A DNA stretch of 64,000 nucleotides from Grifola frondosa. Its lineage: Eukaryota > Basidiomycota > Agaricomycetes > Polyporales > Grifolaceae. Made by a program: the position numbers and the translations under genes. Where the stretch lies: contig LUGG01000011.1 in the NCBI GenBank assembly GCA_001683735.1, positions 124,001 through 188,000 on the forward strand, given 5' to 3'. Of this stretch, positions 1-14,826 are shown piece after piece. The notes under the pieces are model-generated. The model did no database searches, was not told the origin of the DNA, and saw nothing but the letters and a program-made list of their open reading frames with translations. Numbering within the stretch: the stretch's first letter is position 1; each line of letters starts with the position of its first letter.

Positions 1-4
1 TTAG

Positions 5-668
5 TTAATATAGTAGTGCTAAATTAGTTAATAAAATCTTATTCTCGCTCCATTTCTTCACCCTCTTCATGGGACTGGGGGTGAGTCCAGTGCCCTCATT
101 TGCAACCTCTGGAGGGGGTGTTTGTGTGCCGCTTCCACGAGCACTGTCCGACGCAGGCTGAGCTGCAGTGGCAGCTCCCGACCCACTCACGATGGGTGCC
201 TCAGATGCACCTCCGACATGGAACCCCCCAGCGGTGACCCCTTCTGCCCTCTCTCCTTCACCTGTGCTCCTGTCAGCCTGCAAAATATTACTTGGACTCC
301 GCTTCATGCGCCGTAGTCATGTCATCTCACTCACATCGCAAATTTTCTTCATCATCACCACAATTTGAGCAGTCAGGGTCACGTCTTCACTCCTTGTAAG
401 CCCGTCCTTGGCGATCTTGTGTGCCAAAGCCTTTGTGCCCCCCTTGTTATGCAACATGTACAGCACTAAGGCCGCCACCTCGTGAGTGGTCGACTGAATC
501 GTGCTGATCCGCAGCCTCTGCTGAACAAAGTCTTCAAAGACATTGTGGTCCCTGAAAAGATATGTCAGCCTCATAACATTTTTCTCTCAAAACTCACCTC
601 TCCGACAGCAGGTCCAAAACTTCCTTTTGGATGCGGTCGTTAAACATGTTGAGGAGTTCATTCGACAT
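5..668 (-). CDS. Hypothetical three-exon protein in a CpG-rich island at the left edge
   Basis: Not recognised. Read on the minus strand, exon 1 is 668-598 (starts MSNELLNMFNDRIQKEVLDL), exon 2 is 551-335 and exon 3 is 277-5. Introns of 46 and 57 bp have clean GTGAGT donors and CAG acceptors and join in frame, giving about 190 residues. The first half is helical and charged (VFEDFVQQRLR, ALAHKIAKDGLTRSEDV). The last third is low-complexity and rich in Gly, Ala, Pro and Ser, then ends in a basic stretch. CpG is kept here, while the DNA from about 690 onward has almost none, so this is a young or protected island beside decayed DNA. It may be a host gene or an accessory gene of a mobile element cut by the window edge. 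The coding structure is fairly sure; the function is unknown. Confidence 0.5.
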
Positions 669-689
669 GGTTGAGAGTCGGGAATGCCC

Positions 690-3600
690 TTCAATTCAAT
701 AAAAGAATTTGCATCATTGACATAAAATTTAATATATCTTCATTTTAATTGTAAAAATGTGCACATGTGTTGACAGTGAGATTAGGAGTTTATAAAGTAA
801 AACAAGATATACTATGTTGAATAGTTTAATTTAATCATTCTTTTTTATATAACTATATAATATGTAAAATATTATGCTACTTTCAAACTTACATTTCAAA
901 ATGTGCTCCACAGAAGATAATAATTTTAAATAGGTTAAAATATATCATAGCCCAATGAGTAAACATTCAATATTTCTGCAAGCACCATTTTCTGTTCTGC
1001 AATATGACTTTTATTCATCTAACACTTTGGCATGAATAAATTATTATGTAGTATGTAGCCTTAATGTTTTGCTTTATTTTTTGTCTTTGACTTTACTTTA
1101 TCAGAAACTATAGTATAACTATATATTATAATTGTAATTTATATGTCAGAAAAAAGGCATTTTCTTTTTTATCTTAATTTCTCAAATAAAAGGAACTTGA
1201 CTTGATGTGAATCACATTTAATTTTGATAACCCAAAATAATCATCATCATAATATTTTAGTTTGTGAAATTTATTCATTCACATATAAAAAATGTGTCTG
1301 GACACTGTCTTCATATGTACCGGTGATGATATTCGCCAACTATGCATAACTTGGTGAGAAAATCACAGGGATTGCACACTTGACAGTTAAAATTAATCAG
1401 CATTAACCAGCTGGAACATACCTTGAACACCCTTGTTAATCAAGTAAGTTTATTAGTATATATATGTGAACCTTAATATTTTGATCAGTCATACAGTCTA
1501 TGACTATAAAATGTGAAAAAAAAATTTAAACAATGAAAAGGGCATCACCATGAAGTGTATCTAATCAATTGATGATCAATTCAGACTTTTGTATGTTCAT
1601 CAGCTTAAATTATCCTGTAGTTATTATCAACAAAATTCATATATATTTATTCTTTAAAAGCTCTTATAAGTATTTTATCTTTGTGACTTAAATTTACATA
1701 GTTTATTTCAGTTTGATGCACCAAAGTAGTGTTGTTGTCATCTAACTGCTTCATAACAGTTGGAGATCCAAAGTAATGTGTTGCAGGAGAGTTAATGTCT
1801 GAAATATTGATGTTCTGATAGTGCTTCAGCAGAGAATCACTGGTAAAGATAGTGAAGATAAGAACATGTAGGTCTACTTGCTTCAAAATATATGCATGGT
1901 GCAGAATTGCTGCTATAGTAACTAAAGATGATTGAACACTGTATATAATGGTTCAGCAGAGAGTCCAGTATGCCAATGACAATCCAAGCTCTCAATTTCT
2001 CAATGTAGCTTCCGCAGCACATCAATAATGGTGACAATGATTATATTTGTCTGCATAATCATGAGGTCTATCAAAATGTAAGTAATATTCTTTATAGCTA
2101 AAAGAAAAGGATACTGCTGCTTGTCATGATTGATTATGTGTGACTTCATTTTGACAAGAAGAGGTTCTCAACACCTATAGCATCCCTCAATGATGTCAAA
2201 CGTGATGGCGGGTGAGGGCTTGGAGGTCCAGCCAGTGGAGCCAGAACATACGATAGAAGATGGCACGAGGATATTGTAGCTTATATACAACCTTTCCTGG
2301 CACCTTGAACTTCATTTGAGTTCTGTTTGAGACCAGTCAGTACTTCCGGAGGTGGCACTGGGAATTCCAAGACAATGTACAACTCTAATGCCAAGGCCCG
2401 AAAAGAGGAAAGTAGTTTATGCCGATGTGGCTCGCTAAGTAAGGCATATCTATGTCCATATTCAAAGCAGTTAGAGCTCAAGGTTACAGTGATGCTCGCT
2501 GCACAAAGCTTGAGATAGAGTATTCACTGCTGCATCAAATGAAAGTTATGTCGTGGATCCAGAGGAGAGTCTGCCATAGAATATGAAAAATTGGAGCAGA
2601 ATTTGTTAGAAAAATTGGTGCATAGCCAAAAGATCTAGCTTAGCAGGAGTTGGAGGGGGATAAATTTGGCAAACAGTCAAGTTGGACTAGTTCAAATTTA
2701 AACCTACAAACTTTTAGGTGCTTCGCATTATGGAGCATGTCTAAATATAGTAATCTGTATATTATGGGTGCTTAAGTGCACTCATCTCCATTGCATTGCT
2801 AAAGAGAACAGCAGCCTTCAGATGCATCCTAGCTCAGGATACAACATTTTGCCTCATCTATAAACTCATTACCTTTTTCTTGGATGCAAGACATGACACT
2901 TATTCCTAATGGTGAATAAGGTAAAATAAAGTAGCCAAGTACATATTTACTTTTTACTTTTTTTTGCAGTTGGCTGGTAGTAGGATGGTGGTAACATGTG
3001 ATTCATGTATCTTACTTATCCTTTTTATCTCCTGCAGTGTCATACAGACTATCAACATTGTTGAATTTTGTGATAAGTGAATTGTTCTTCAAGTTCTTCA
3101 ATTTTACAGCATATGGATGCACTTTTCATGCATCCTCCTTCTCCTTTGACATGCACCCCAGGGTACTAAGTTTGAAATATACTGATCAATCCATTTTGGT
3201 GCACAACAACATGATGAGAGGAGCAAGCATATGAAGTTAGAATGTCAAGGAAGGAATTTCAAAAGAGAACTTTGATATTACTTCTTCTATAAGTTCATTT
3301 GTTCGTCTTAAAAGAGCTCAAGCAATGTAGATTTACAAGATACAAAGAAAGTATAAATCAAGACTGTACATGTTAAGAAATAGGAAAAACACTTAACATA
3401 CTATAATTATAACAATATAAAAATCAGAAATACTCAAAAAATAATAATAACAAACATAAAAGCTTGATATGTATCTCTTTCTTATCATTTAGTTGAATAG
3501 TAATAATATATACTCCTTAAATTATATTAAGCATTAAAAGAATAATAATGATATAAAGATAGTTTAACTTGCATTAATATTTTTAATTGACTACAATCTT

Positions 3601-6600
3601 TTTAATATAGACTTCACCATTCTGAAAAAATGTACTATGTTGATCTAAGTATATAAAATTGATAATCAAAGAAAATCTGGAGAAAAATGCATCTCAAAGT
3701 TGACTAATCAAAAATGCATAAAAGAAATCATGAGGACAAATGAAAAATATACTATCATTTTAGCCTAGGCCCAATAATAGATAGTTACTGTTGGATTTCT
3801 ATGGACATACTTATTATTTATATTTCTATATATTATAATAGACATATCTTTTATTGTAAAAGAGACTATTACTAGAAACATTTATTGTGTATTTTTATTG
3901 TTCTTTGATATTGTTTTTTTACTTGATGATTTACTTATTATTCTCTGAGAGCTTAAAAAGTCTTAGTTGCTCTTTTTGAATTAATAAACTTGAGTCCACG
4001 TTTAAAGTCTTTCAAGATCAAAGGCTTGCAGCATTTACTAACATAGATATATTAAGTTTATTACCCCAAACAACTGAGGTATTTTTTACTGACCAGCTAA
4101 TGACCAGTTTGTTTCCCTTAAAGCTGATTTACTTAATTAGTCTTTTTATTAAATAACTTAGCTATATATTGTGTGCAAAGTCAGTTATATTTGTTATTTA
4201 TATACATTATACCAATAATATATCTAGCATTTTTTCAATCACCACTTTGTAAGTACTGAAACGTTATTAATAATCATATAACAACTTTCAAATTTAGAGA
4301 GAATGGAAAGTTCACAAAGTTCCAAAAATTTTCTCAATTCATAATTTATTTCACATTAAATTTCAGTGCTCATCCAAATTGTGGGTAAGATATAGCTATC
4401 TTATTATTATTAAAGCTGATTATATATTTTGAGCCAAAATAATGACACAGCATACAAGTACTGGTAAATATTAATTGTATAATATATGATTGCATTTGAA
4501 CTGACCTCTTTTTTTGAAACTCATTCTAATTAAAAAAGTAGGTATTTTACATTACAACTTTTAACAATGAATTATTCAAAAATTTATTAATTTATTAAAT
4601 TAATTGCTTCTTTATATAGGTTATTTTTTGTTACTAAATATTTTACTTATTATTTTTACTAGCAATCTTTGACTATGCTAATGCACCAATGGATTCTTTT
4701 ATCACTAATTTATCAATCTTTGACTCTTTTTCATCATTGCCTTATTAAAACATCACATTTAATTATAATTTTAATTTTCAAACTTCTGCAGAGGTTAATG
4801 TCAATCCTACTAAAGTCTATACACAATACTACACAGTTATGTAAGTTTTATTTTATTATATATTCAAATTTATCATATATCTTTTGATTATTATAGCTTA
4901 AGAAATTGACATAAGTTCTCTGGGAAAAAGTAAGTTATTATTATAAATCAAGTATTGTTTTCTAAATTAAAAAATGTCAAATGTGATGTATCCACATAAT
5001 ATTCCCTACAACTCTTATTTACCACAAATTCTCATCTTCTTTTTATTTTTACCAAGGCATGCAAAATTGGGAGGTACTTTTCAAAATAATGTCTGCTCAT
5101 CCATCAGTTTTCTGGCATATACTTCTTCTACTGGTCGAAAAGGTTCTGAAATTTCATGTCTTAGTTAAGATGGACATTCTTCTCTTGAAGAATATTTTCA
5201 AATTGCTTGTTATTTCTTCTCTTAACATAACAATCAATATTATAATTGGAAATACTGGCCCATGGTCAGCTACAAAGCAAAGTTGTATTAGCAGGGCTCT
5301 GAATTAAGCACAATGTGGTAAGTTCATTCAATATTACTCAAAGACTTACAGCTGAATATTGGCAGCTTGCAATTCTCCTACATCTATAAAGAATACTTTT
5401 ATACCAACTGTTAAGTATGAATTAATTTTTTCAAATTTTGTATAAACTTTGAATGCAAACTACCTCAGCTGTTTCCTTCACAGTTCAATCAGCATGACTA
5501 ATGTCATTGGACTTAAAAAGTTTGATTGTCAAATTAAGTTTCTTCTTAGTGACTCAATAGACACATCATTGTATTGCAGTACAGAACAGGAAAATTAAAG
5601 CCTATTTTGTTAAATCAAATGAAGTTTGCTCATAATTAGATAAGTTTCACATCCTCAGTCTCATTTCTGGGGGTAACATCATGGTTTTCAGATTTTCATA
5701 ATATTTGTAAATATTTAAACCATGTTCTTGAACATTCAGAATATCTCTGATAATGTGTGCAGTCCAGCACATACCTGGAAAAATTGTAATGCACTCATGA
5801 GTGTGATCCTGTTTATTGGCACAAGGATAAAATTATCTAATGAAATTATTAATGGTGCTTTTAGAAGAATATCATCTTGGTACTTAATCTCATTGACCTC
5901 CATGTCACTGTTTGGAACTTGATCATCTACATAATTATGGGAGAAAATTCATTCAGAAAAACAAGCTAGTTGTACCTGTAAACATGTTCTCATCATACAC
6001 ACCATTGATGTTCAGTTCAATTGCTGAACATTTGGTGATGGTTGATTATTGCTGATTTTCATCATTTTGCTTGAAAATCTCACAAAATGATTTAAATCAA
6101 AACAATTAACATGAGTAAATTCTTCACATTTTGTCATCTTATCTATATAATTGAAAGCATATTTTACACATGGCAATTTGAATGAATGCTATTGAATAAT
6201 CAAATATATGTGGCTAAGATAAGATGATTTTGATAAAAGCTTTTGGGACATTATTGATGGATCCCACAATTTTCACTCACATGTCACTACATCCTACTTT
6301 CATGTACAATAATAAGCTGTCCTTCTGATGTAATAATGCCATTCCACCCTATAAAAAGATGCAAGCCACACTGTAGACCAAATACTACTCTGACTCATTA
6401 GCACCAGATTTCAAGATCTTCATTCAAAGTTTATGCAAACAGGACAAGTATATTAGTACTGCATCAGAAAATGCAGATTAGATTTTAATTTTAAACCACT
6501 GTATTTAAGCTCTGCAAATGGTCATAAGATGAAGAAATTTGAATGATATGGTGAAAGGCAAAGACAGAATGATAGTATTGGTGATTCTGGATGATGTTCA

Positions 6601-9600
6601 TTGCAACCTCCTCAATATGCATCACATATACAGATTATTTATTGTCACAATAAAGGTTCAACCATGCAAACCCCTCAAAGCTTTAGCAAATTGGCTATTA
6701 GAAGTATGTCACATTGGACAATCAGTTCCAAATGTGACCTGGCTGTTACTGTTGTCATCCTTCTTTTCAGTACTGATATCTGGTGAAAGAACCACCTTGA
6801 TGCATCTAGTGGACATCTCAATGATGTTTGTAGTATGAATAAGTAAAAAATGGTGAACTCAATGAGCTCCATGAGCAGAGCTCTCCTGAGCTGAGGATTC
6901 CAGTTGCATTGCAAACCACTCATTTTCCAGCCCACAAAACTCAGAGTCCTATGCTCATCTCATTATCATTTATTCTATTTGCTCCATCCTTCAATGGTTT
7001 GACCATGTGGGCCTTTGTAACAGATCAGCCAAACATTGACAAGTAGGCTTATTCTCGATGCGGATCAGTACACAAAGGCGATTGATACAACACATGTTCA
7101 ATGAAGTTAAATTAACTATCTTAATACTAATACAATGTTGCTTCCCTGAAACAATAGCAAATGTGTTCAATGAAGTTGAACGAGCTAAAGTTTCAGGAGC
7201 GAAAAACAAGCCTTTAAATATTCTTCTTTGTTTGTACATACAATGGTCCTTTTCCACCATTGATCATCTGACCTAATTCCCCATGTGACTGGACACATTG
7301 CGTTTCAGCACCTAGTCCGTGTCTTTGTCCAAATTAGGAAAATTGTAACAGCCTTATGTTTTTCCTCCATGGACTGCATAATCCTACTTTATAGAGCTTT
7401 GCAGCTGGCACTAAACTTGTCTGGGAGCACCTTTGAGGTGATGAATATTTGAGACAGTTCATGTTTTGCTTGTTCAACAATAAGTAGCACATTGTGGAGA
7501 CCATTCTCATGCCCCAGCTCCAGCTCCAGATCAATGTAGCTTTGAGGAAGAAATTCAAAGAAGAAACCTAAAAGAATGTGTCATGGGGCTGTTGTGACTA
7601 TAAACCTTATTTCTATGGACAATCAGCAACTAAATAAAGAAATACATGAAATGGAAATTCCTACCATATAAGACCTTTATCCCTGAAGTAGAATGAAAAG
7701 AACACCATCACAGTCTTATCAGACTTGTTGAAAAGGAGTTCAGTTGCTGGGATACACTTTCATATATCACCTTGTCATTCCTGCTCAAATACTCACCAAA
7801 TGCAGGTAATCAGTGCTATGTAGAGTCTGAATAGGCAACAGAGCCACTAACACTATCCCAGACTGCAGACTATGAGGATGGTCATCAAAAGTCACTGAAT
7901 GCTTTATGGAAACAATCAATATGAAGCCAATCACTGTATAGGATAAGGTGCCTTGTAAGTGCATCAGCAAGAAATATGTATTGTCAGGACATATTAAAAT
8001 TCATCACATTATTACCTTTGTCCTTGTCAGTGAAAATGCCCATGCTGTTGATCTCAATAGTGTTAAGATCCTTGATATTATTAATCTGTGATCTCATTGT
8101 GTTGGATTCAACAAAATGGTCAAATGTAACATCAGAAGGAAACAATAGAAGTGTTATTTGCTGATGCTTAGAGTTGACCATATTGGTGGTTATTGGCTGT
8201 ATCATGAAATATATAATTTGCAATTTCATTTCACAATTGGCTGGACTGCATCAGAGTTTACTCCTTTCTGTTCATACATATATTTTCCTCCTATTGTAGA
8301 TCTAGAGGTCATACATAGTTGTCTCCCAATCATCTGAACTTACAGATTAACTGATACATTCACAGCTCAATCACTGTGATACTTATTTGAGTTTAAAGTC
8401 TGCAAACTAAGAATAATACTCATAAGGTCTCAAGCCAGGATGCATGTTCCCATCACAGGATATAGTTTATAAACAATAAAAGTTTTAAAAAAAGGACAGA
8501 AAATATAAATGAATGAATTATATAATAAAAATATGATGAATAGATATTTAATAATGAGAAAATAACTTACAAAAGTACAGAATTAAAATAAATGAAAGAT
8601 CAACCAGTGATAAATGGCTAATACAGTTAGTTAATATGATTCCAAAATAAGCTAGTGGACTGATGGAATGTGCCCACTAGCAATGCATTCTTTGATTCAA
8701 TGAAAACTTCAATGTCCATTGGCAGACCAGCAGTCTCCTTGCAGGCACCTGTGAATAATGATAATCTTTGTTAGTATTCAGTAATAGTTTAGAAATATAT
8801 GAACATACCAAAAGGTTTTTCAGGATGAAGCAATAGCAAATTCTTTATACACTCATTAGCCAATGAGAAAATCTCAAGATTGAGAGTGCACTAGTGTTCT
8901 GTGCTTTGTGTATGACTTACAATGTCCACTATCACCTTAACTAATGCTGAATTCATCAAATTTGACAAAGAAGCCACCCAGCTTTTGAAGACATGTAAAG
9001 GCCTGCCTGTCATCACAATGAAGGTTTATGTCAAATTTGCCATGAGTGGTGTCAGGTGGCAGAATTTAATATATTTCATTAAAGCAAATTCATTTAGTAG
9101 GATTGCCAATTTAGCCATTTTTAATATATTGATGATGGTGAAATCTTTACATTATAAAACATCCTGAACCCATTATATAAGATGACTTATCAGAGTGATA
9201 CTCTTATCAGACATTGAGTAGTTACTGAATACATGTTGATCATCTTCATATTGTAAATCTCTAAAAATAAATGTAGTAGCAAATTTAAAAGGGTTGTCCA
9301 AGCTAATTTTGTGGTGTATGATATAGTCAAAAGGCTCAGTAACTTCTGAGCAGGATCACTTGATAGAAATGGTGAATATTATAAAGGTTTTCAGGCTAAA
9401 CAATGACAATGGTGTGCACCTTGTTAGAGAGGTACATAATGGGATCACTAGACACTTCTTTAAATGGTTTGACTTGCTCAACAATAACCTTCATATCATA
9501 CATCATTTTTGGCTCCAGTTCCTCAGGGTCAACTAAATTGTGCTGTGAAACCAAAAAAACATAAATTAAAAAATGCAACTTCATTAATATATAATTTATC

Positions 9601-11860
9601 AGCTTGCACACATATATTGGATAGTGCAGCCCTTCAATTGTGACTTCATCTTGAATCACATTCATTGAATTGATCCTTTTCATATTTAGCATGATGGTTA
9701 CTTTCATAGCAGTGGCATCATTGACAATAGAACAATTCAATCAAACACTGAAGCAATTATCACTTTACCAACATGTTTAGTGTCTCTGAATGTATTTTTT
9801 AAAATTCAAATTATATCTACCAAATAAAGAACTTAAATTCATATATTTAAAATCTGATAAATTAATAAAATAATTACTATACATTATCAACATTTAAGAA
9901 AATAACTAATTTATGGGTTTTTTAATTTTTTAATCTTTGTAACTATAGTCTGAATGCATAATTAGTGAAAATGTAAAAATGTTCCTCTAAGAGTCAATAG
10001 ATGTATACATAAGATCACATGAGTGTGTTTAATAATGTTTAAAACTAAAACTTACTTGAGTCTAATCAAGTAATTCTACATGTTAATATTTATAGCATAA
10101 GTTTAATTTCAAATTTGCTTTAAATATTTGCAATTTACTCAAATAGACCAGTTTAATCATGACAACACTATAGACAGGGGCACATGTGCAAATAATATTT
10201 GTCTTCAGCTTGAATAATTATTATATAAGTTTATTAAAAATACCATCATGTTTAAAAATTTTGTGTACAACTTTTTGATAAGCATAATATGAAGATGCAA
10301 TAAAGTAGTGATCTACTGCATGAGAGCAGAACTGATCATAAACACGTGATATTTCGACATGTTTGCTAAGGTGAAGGGCAATTTAAACACTCTAGGCTTA
10401 TTTTACCACTTACTGCCTCCATAATGAATCACATGACATACTTGCCTCAGCAAAACCTGAAACAGTATCACTTCCTCAAATAGCCCTTTAGCTTTGATTA
10501 TGAAATAACACTCAGCTTCACTAGGCATAGCCTAGCTTCATTCATTTGTCTGCCGCTGCATGAAAAATAGTTGCAGGTCTGGTTGGGCCCTGGATAGAAT
10601 TGGATGTAGCAGGTGTAACCCAAGAGGTGGGCATCATGGGTTTTGAGATTATATAAGACTAAATTCATTGGGGCAAGTCACCAAGAAGGTTTGAAAGTTA
10701 GAATTAAACATTATGTAGTTGGCCAAAGTTGCATGATTACTATATTCCTTAGACCTATGTGATGCTGAAATAAGAGTAAAAAAAATAGGGTATATTGTTA
10801 GTCCCTTGTTTGTATAAACCATCTGACATAGGGTGCTGCCCCACATGAATATTAAAATTTTATAACTATTATAGCAGACAGCTGAAAAACTCACACATGA
10901 AAAAAATTCTGCCACTTTCTTCATTCTTTATTCACATTTACTTGAAAGATTACAGTTTTGTAAAACTTCACCAACCATCTTACTACACAGTGTCAGGTCC
11001 ACAGCATTATATGTCATGCTGTCAAATATTTCTCTCTATCCACCTTTATGCAGATATGAGGGCAAAAGTCCCTTGTCTGATAAGCAAGAACAAGTAAACA
11101 GCTGCTGCCTCTTTCTTGCTTAGTATCACAATTTTACCTGTCAGATGAGCAATTTCTAGTTCACTATCTCTCATTCATTATATGTCTCTTTTTTGCTTAT
11201 CATGTAACTTTTATTATTACCAGACATGCTCTACTTTACACCACCTACCACACCTCCTTATCATATTAACTAGTAGTGGCAAATCTGTGCAATTTAGGTC
11301 TGGATCATAGTGAATGCAAGCCATCACTAGCCACTTTTTTTTGCTTATACATATATATTTTCTTGGCATGCAAGATTAGAAAATAAAAAGTATGCTAAGT
11401 TAAATTTAGATTTTTCTAATAATGCTATTACAAATTCAATTTATTGTTGTCTTCTTATAATGCTTCATACTCCTATATCAATATAATAGAAAGAGCACTG
11501 TGGTTGCTTCAAATGTTATCAAATTAGCAGAAGATTTTTTTCTGAGAGGTCACAAGTAAGTCTTTGGCTATAACAGTGAATTACATGTTAAATTTCATAC
11601 TTAAGTATTTATAATACAATTGAGAGCAGGGTGCTTAATTTCATATAATAATTCATGATGAAAACAAAAAAATGTAACTTGTGATGTATAACAATTAGAT
11701 GTGATGCCTGGTAACAAAAACAATTATTAATGCTATAGCTAGCTATCTGTAATATAAAGTCAAAAATAATATGCACCCTACCAACACAGTTACCATGTTT
11801 ATCAAAATATTCCTTATTTCAAAATTCACCAGTTTTGATGTCAAAACACTTGACACAACC
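690..11860. other. AT-rich, CpG-depleted decayed repeat DNA, no intact gene
   Basis: Long AT-rich stretch with very few CG dinucleotides and many TG and CA. All reading frames are under about 115 codons and show no recognisable family. One block reads like a broken gene with a possible intron (minus strand 9740-9396, containing VDPEELEPKMMYD), but I cannot name it. A repeat shared with 41.65-42.3 kb lies at 5719-6345. Nothing else could be supported. Confidence 0.7.
5719..6345 (+). repeat. Dispersed decayed repeat, copy 1
   Basis: About 630 bp aligns by eye, in the same orientation, with 41650-42300. Shared landmarks include ACTCATGAGTGTGA, GATTATGGGAGAAAAT and AAGATGATTTTGATAAAAGC. The copies differ by many transitions and small indels, as expected for old methylated repeats. 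No coding capacity or terminal repeats were seen, so the class is unknown. Confidence 0.8.
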
Positions 11861-11868
11861 ATGTCAAA

Positions 11869-12249
11869 TAGTGTTGCTGCAGCTAAGTCAGGCCTAAATG
11901 ATATATAACTCATAACTTGTGCAGTTTTTCAGATGTCATAGTGGTCTTACACTCATTTTGTAGCTTATATATAGCCGCATAATCTTGCCACATATCAAAA
12001 TGTTATACCTTGTATTGATGGAGATATAGCCAAAAAGCCGATTGCAAAGTCCGACTCTGTAGTCAGCTTTTTTACCAATGTCACTGAAATTGAAACATAT
12101 TCAAGATAATTATGCAAATGGTGGTGTTACATTCAAATACATATACATCTTAGTTATTAATTTCAATTAAGATCATGTAATTGCCTGCAAAACTCATGTC
12201 AAAATACCTAAAAAGCTGAAATAGGTGTGACTAAGCCGTGGCAACACTA
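11869..12249 (+). mobile_element. hAT-like MITE, copy 1 (381 bp, 8-bp TSD)
   Basis: Begins TAGTGTTGCTGCAGC and ends GGCAACACTA, with imperfect inverted termini of about 26 bp. It is flanked by a perfect 8-bp duplication ATGTCAAA (11861-11868 and 12250-12257). The 8-bp duplication and the TAGTG terminus fit the hAT superfamily. There is no open frame, so it is non-autonomous. Copies at 15069 and 36588 share the body, including a conserved block around CAAAGTCCGACT. Confidence 0.9.
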
Positions 12250-12257
12250 ATGTCAAA

Positions 12258-13494
12258 GTTTATATCAAAATATAAATAATGTAGTCAACATGTATCAATG
12301 TACTTAGCTTAGCATATTATATCAATGTTACAACCACACTGTAAGGCATGAATTTTTACTAGTATACTATGTAAGAGTGGCATGCAAATTTAATACTAAA
12401 TCTAAAATTAATAAAGTTGATTAAAATTTTTCAGTCAACCCCCCTCCCTCCTTTTGGCAAACTACCATATGTGATAACAATAGACAATGCACTTACCATG
12501 CCAAAATGACATGTTTGAGAGTCATTGTAGCTTGGCATTCTGTATTCTGGTGGCTTCCTCCAGCAGCTTGGGCACCAAGTATCAGGCCACTGGTTGACCG
12601 AGCTATGTGATTTGTAACTTTCATAAAAATATATGTGCTTGAAACAAAAATATGTTCATTTTTATTTTAGTTATTAGTGCATTTTTAGACAGGCTTGCAT
12701 CTGCTGTAGTATTTATATCATTAGACATGACCAGTTGCACACCAGAGGTTTACTATCAAAGAGCAATACATGTAATTCTGAATGTCAATTATAGATTGAT
12801 TGTTAATGAAAGATTCTCAGGAAAAAAAATAGGATCTTTCTTGTCAGCAAAAGTTAAACTTTTTCTTAAAATACTTAGATAGTCCTACTTATTTAACTTA
12901 TCACATTTTGCTCTCTTAAAAGCACTAAAAGAGATAAAAAAGTTAAAGGCTACTTATTTTTTTGAAATTGAGTACTTTAAGTGATGAGAAAAGTAATGTT
13001 AAGTAAAGATAAGCTTCTAAGCAAAAGTCAGATTTTGCTGATGCACTCAACATATAGTAGCCCACAAAAGTATTGTGATGTTGACAACACTTTCATTGTT
13101 TTGCTTGTATCTCCAGAACTACAAAAGCTAGCATGGTCAATCTTGTGTTGTTTGAAGAATATTCTTCCTGATGTTCAGAAATACTAACTTGCATAACATT
13201 ATATTAAGAATTGACTGAACTATAAATGATTCTTTGAAGGTAACTCACATCAATGCTTTTGTGGCCGACAATCTGAAATGAAGAAAAGCATCTTAGCTGA
13301 ATGATATCTGTAATATAGTCTGAAAAATACGTCATGTGATATTTGTTAAGCTCTTTTATGATTTAAATAAATATAAATATACAGTTAAACTCAATTATTA
13401 TTATCATAAAATATCTTTCTATTGTCAGAACTGAGCACATCCTCTTTCTGCCAGATTTAAGTTAATTTACAAGGCAGATCTCTCATGCTGCTAA
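12258..13494. other. AT-rich decayed DNA, no gene seen
   Basis: CpG-poor sequence with only short frames (the longest about 76 codons at 12652-12882, plus strand). No motif, terminal repeat or splice structure could be supported. Confidence 0.6.
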
Positions 13495-14826
13495 TGTTCA
13501 CTACTCCACAGAGAGCAAAATATAAGTATGACATTCTCTCATCCCCCTACTACTATCCGGGTGATATCTGATCATTCTTGTAAGACTGTGGAAGTTTTAG
13601 TGGCCACATTTTCATTCAAATGCAGTTTTCAGGGTGATGTCAGGGATGAAGGTGCCGATGAACAGAATGCCATCTGCATTCTTCACTCCACGTTTATGCA
13701 CCTGGCTCCCTTGGACAGAGACATTATTTCATTCAGAGCTGCTCAGAGGTATGGAGTGTATGAGGTCTGGCCACTTGTCAATAAGGATTACCTCAGCTTC
13801 TTGTAATTATTTTGGATGCTGAAGTCGGTGGGGTCGAGGTAAGTATGTATTGTATATTCAATGAAACATGACTTATTTCAACTATAGTTTCACATTGAAA
13901 GTGCTGTCCTCGCCCCTGTTTCTGCCCCCACCTCTGCCCCTGCCCCTGCCCCTACCCATGTCTCTGTCCCAGCCCAGAATCACCAGAAGCACTTCTCACA
14001 CTATTTGAAGGCTCTTCAACAGATCATTGAGCAGAAAGACAATGACTTCTGCATTAAAATGGCAGGATACAGCAACTCACATGGAAAGTTTGAGTTCAAG
14101 CAAATCAATAATGCCAGAAGTATTTTATCTATTATCGATGAGGCAATGACGTCGAGTGGCCTGGATCTGACTGAGTTCTCCTCGACAGATGCTAAACTGT
14201 GCTCTGGCCTTTTCAAAGTCTTTGAAGGTCATTTTACCAAGCTCACTCCTGTCATCATTCAACATGCTATTCGCCTTTTTGATCAGTCATTGAGATATCC
14301 TTGCTTTTGCATGTTGATGATATAAGTTTTACTTTCAGCCACAGCAGACAGGACAAAGAGACAACACTGGAAAGCAGATTCCAGATTTTTTGGTCCATTT
14401 AATATGGCCTACTAGTGACCAGCTAGTGACCATGTCTTGTTCCTTATTAAGTTGAAAAATACTTTAGCATGGGCCAGCTTCATTGATGAAGATGCTAAGC
14501 TGGACCAGGGGAACTTGCTCTTTGAAGTGATGGATGAGACTTTACCCCAGATGGAGTGTCAAGCAGAGCATGCATTTGCAGAATATTCTGATCAATATAT
14601 TGTTCATGGCATGTGCCTTGTTACGACTCATTTTTGCATAGCCAAGTTCGAATGTGGCCAGTCAGTTGACAATCTGACAATATGTCCAAAGTGGCTATCT
14701 GAAGATCTGCTATCACTCTTCAATGTGAACAAAACTGATTATAATAACTCCCTGAAGCAGTGGTGGATCAAGGCTGTAAATCTCCACTGCAAGCCAGCTG
14801 AACCACAGAGGTTGACAAGACAGTGA
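13495..14826 (+). pseudogene. Decayed multi-exon gene of a repeated family, copy 1
   Basis: Three consecutive plus-strand frames (13528-13806, 14005-14325, 14437-14826) look like remains of one gene. A segment with VRDEGADEQNA and PLDRDIISFRAAQR is followed by a possible intron (donor GTAAGTATG near 13840, acceptor CTATAG near 13886). Next come a Pro/Ala repeat and a helical segment with QQIIEQKDNDFCIKMAGY and DEAMTSSGLDLTEF. The last frame (SFIDEDAKLDQGN, ECQAEHAFAEY) is acidic. Most of the first two segments recur in inverted orientation at 22476-21770, so this belongs to a repeat, probably an accessory gene of a mobile element. I do not recognise the family. CpG loss and frame breaks suggest it is dead. 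Confidence 0.5.
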
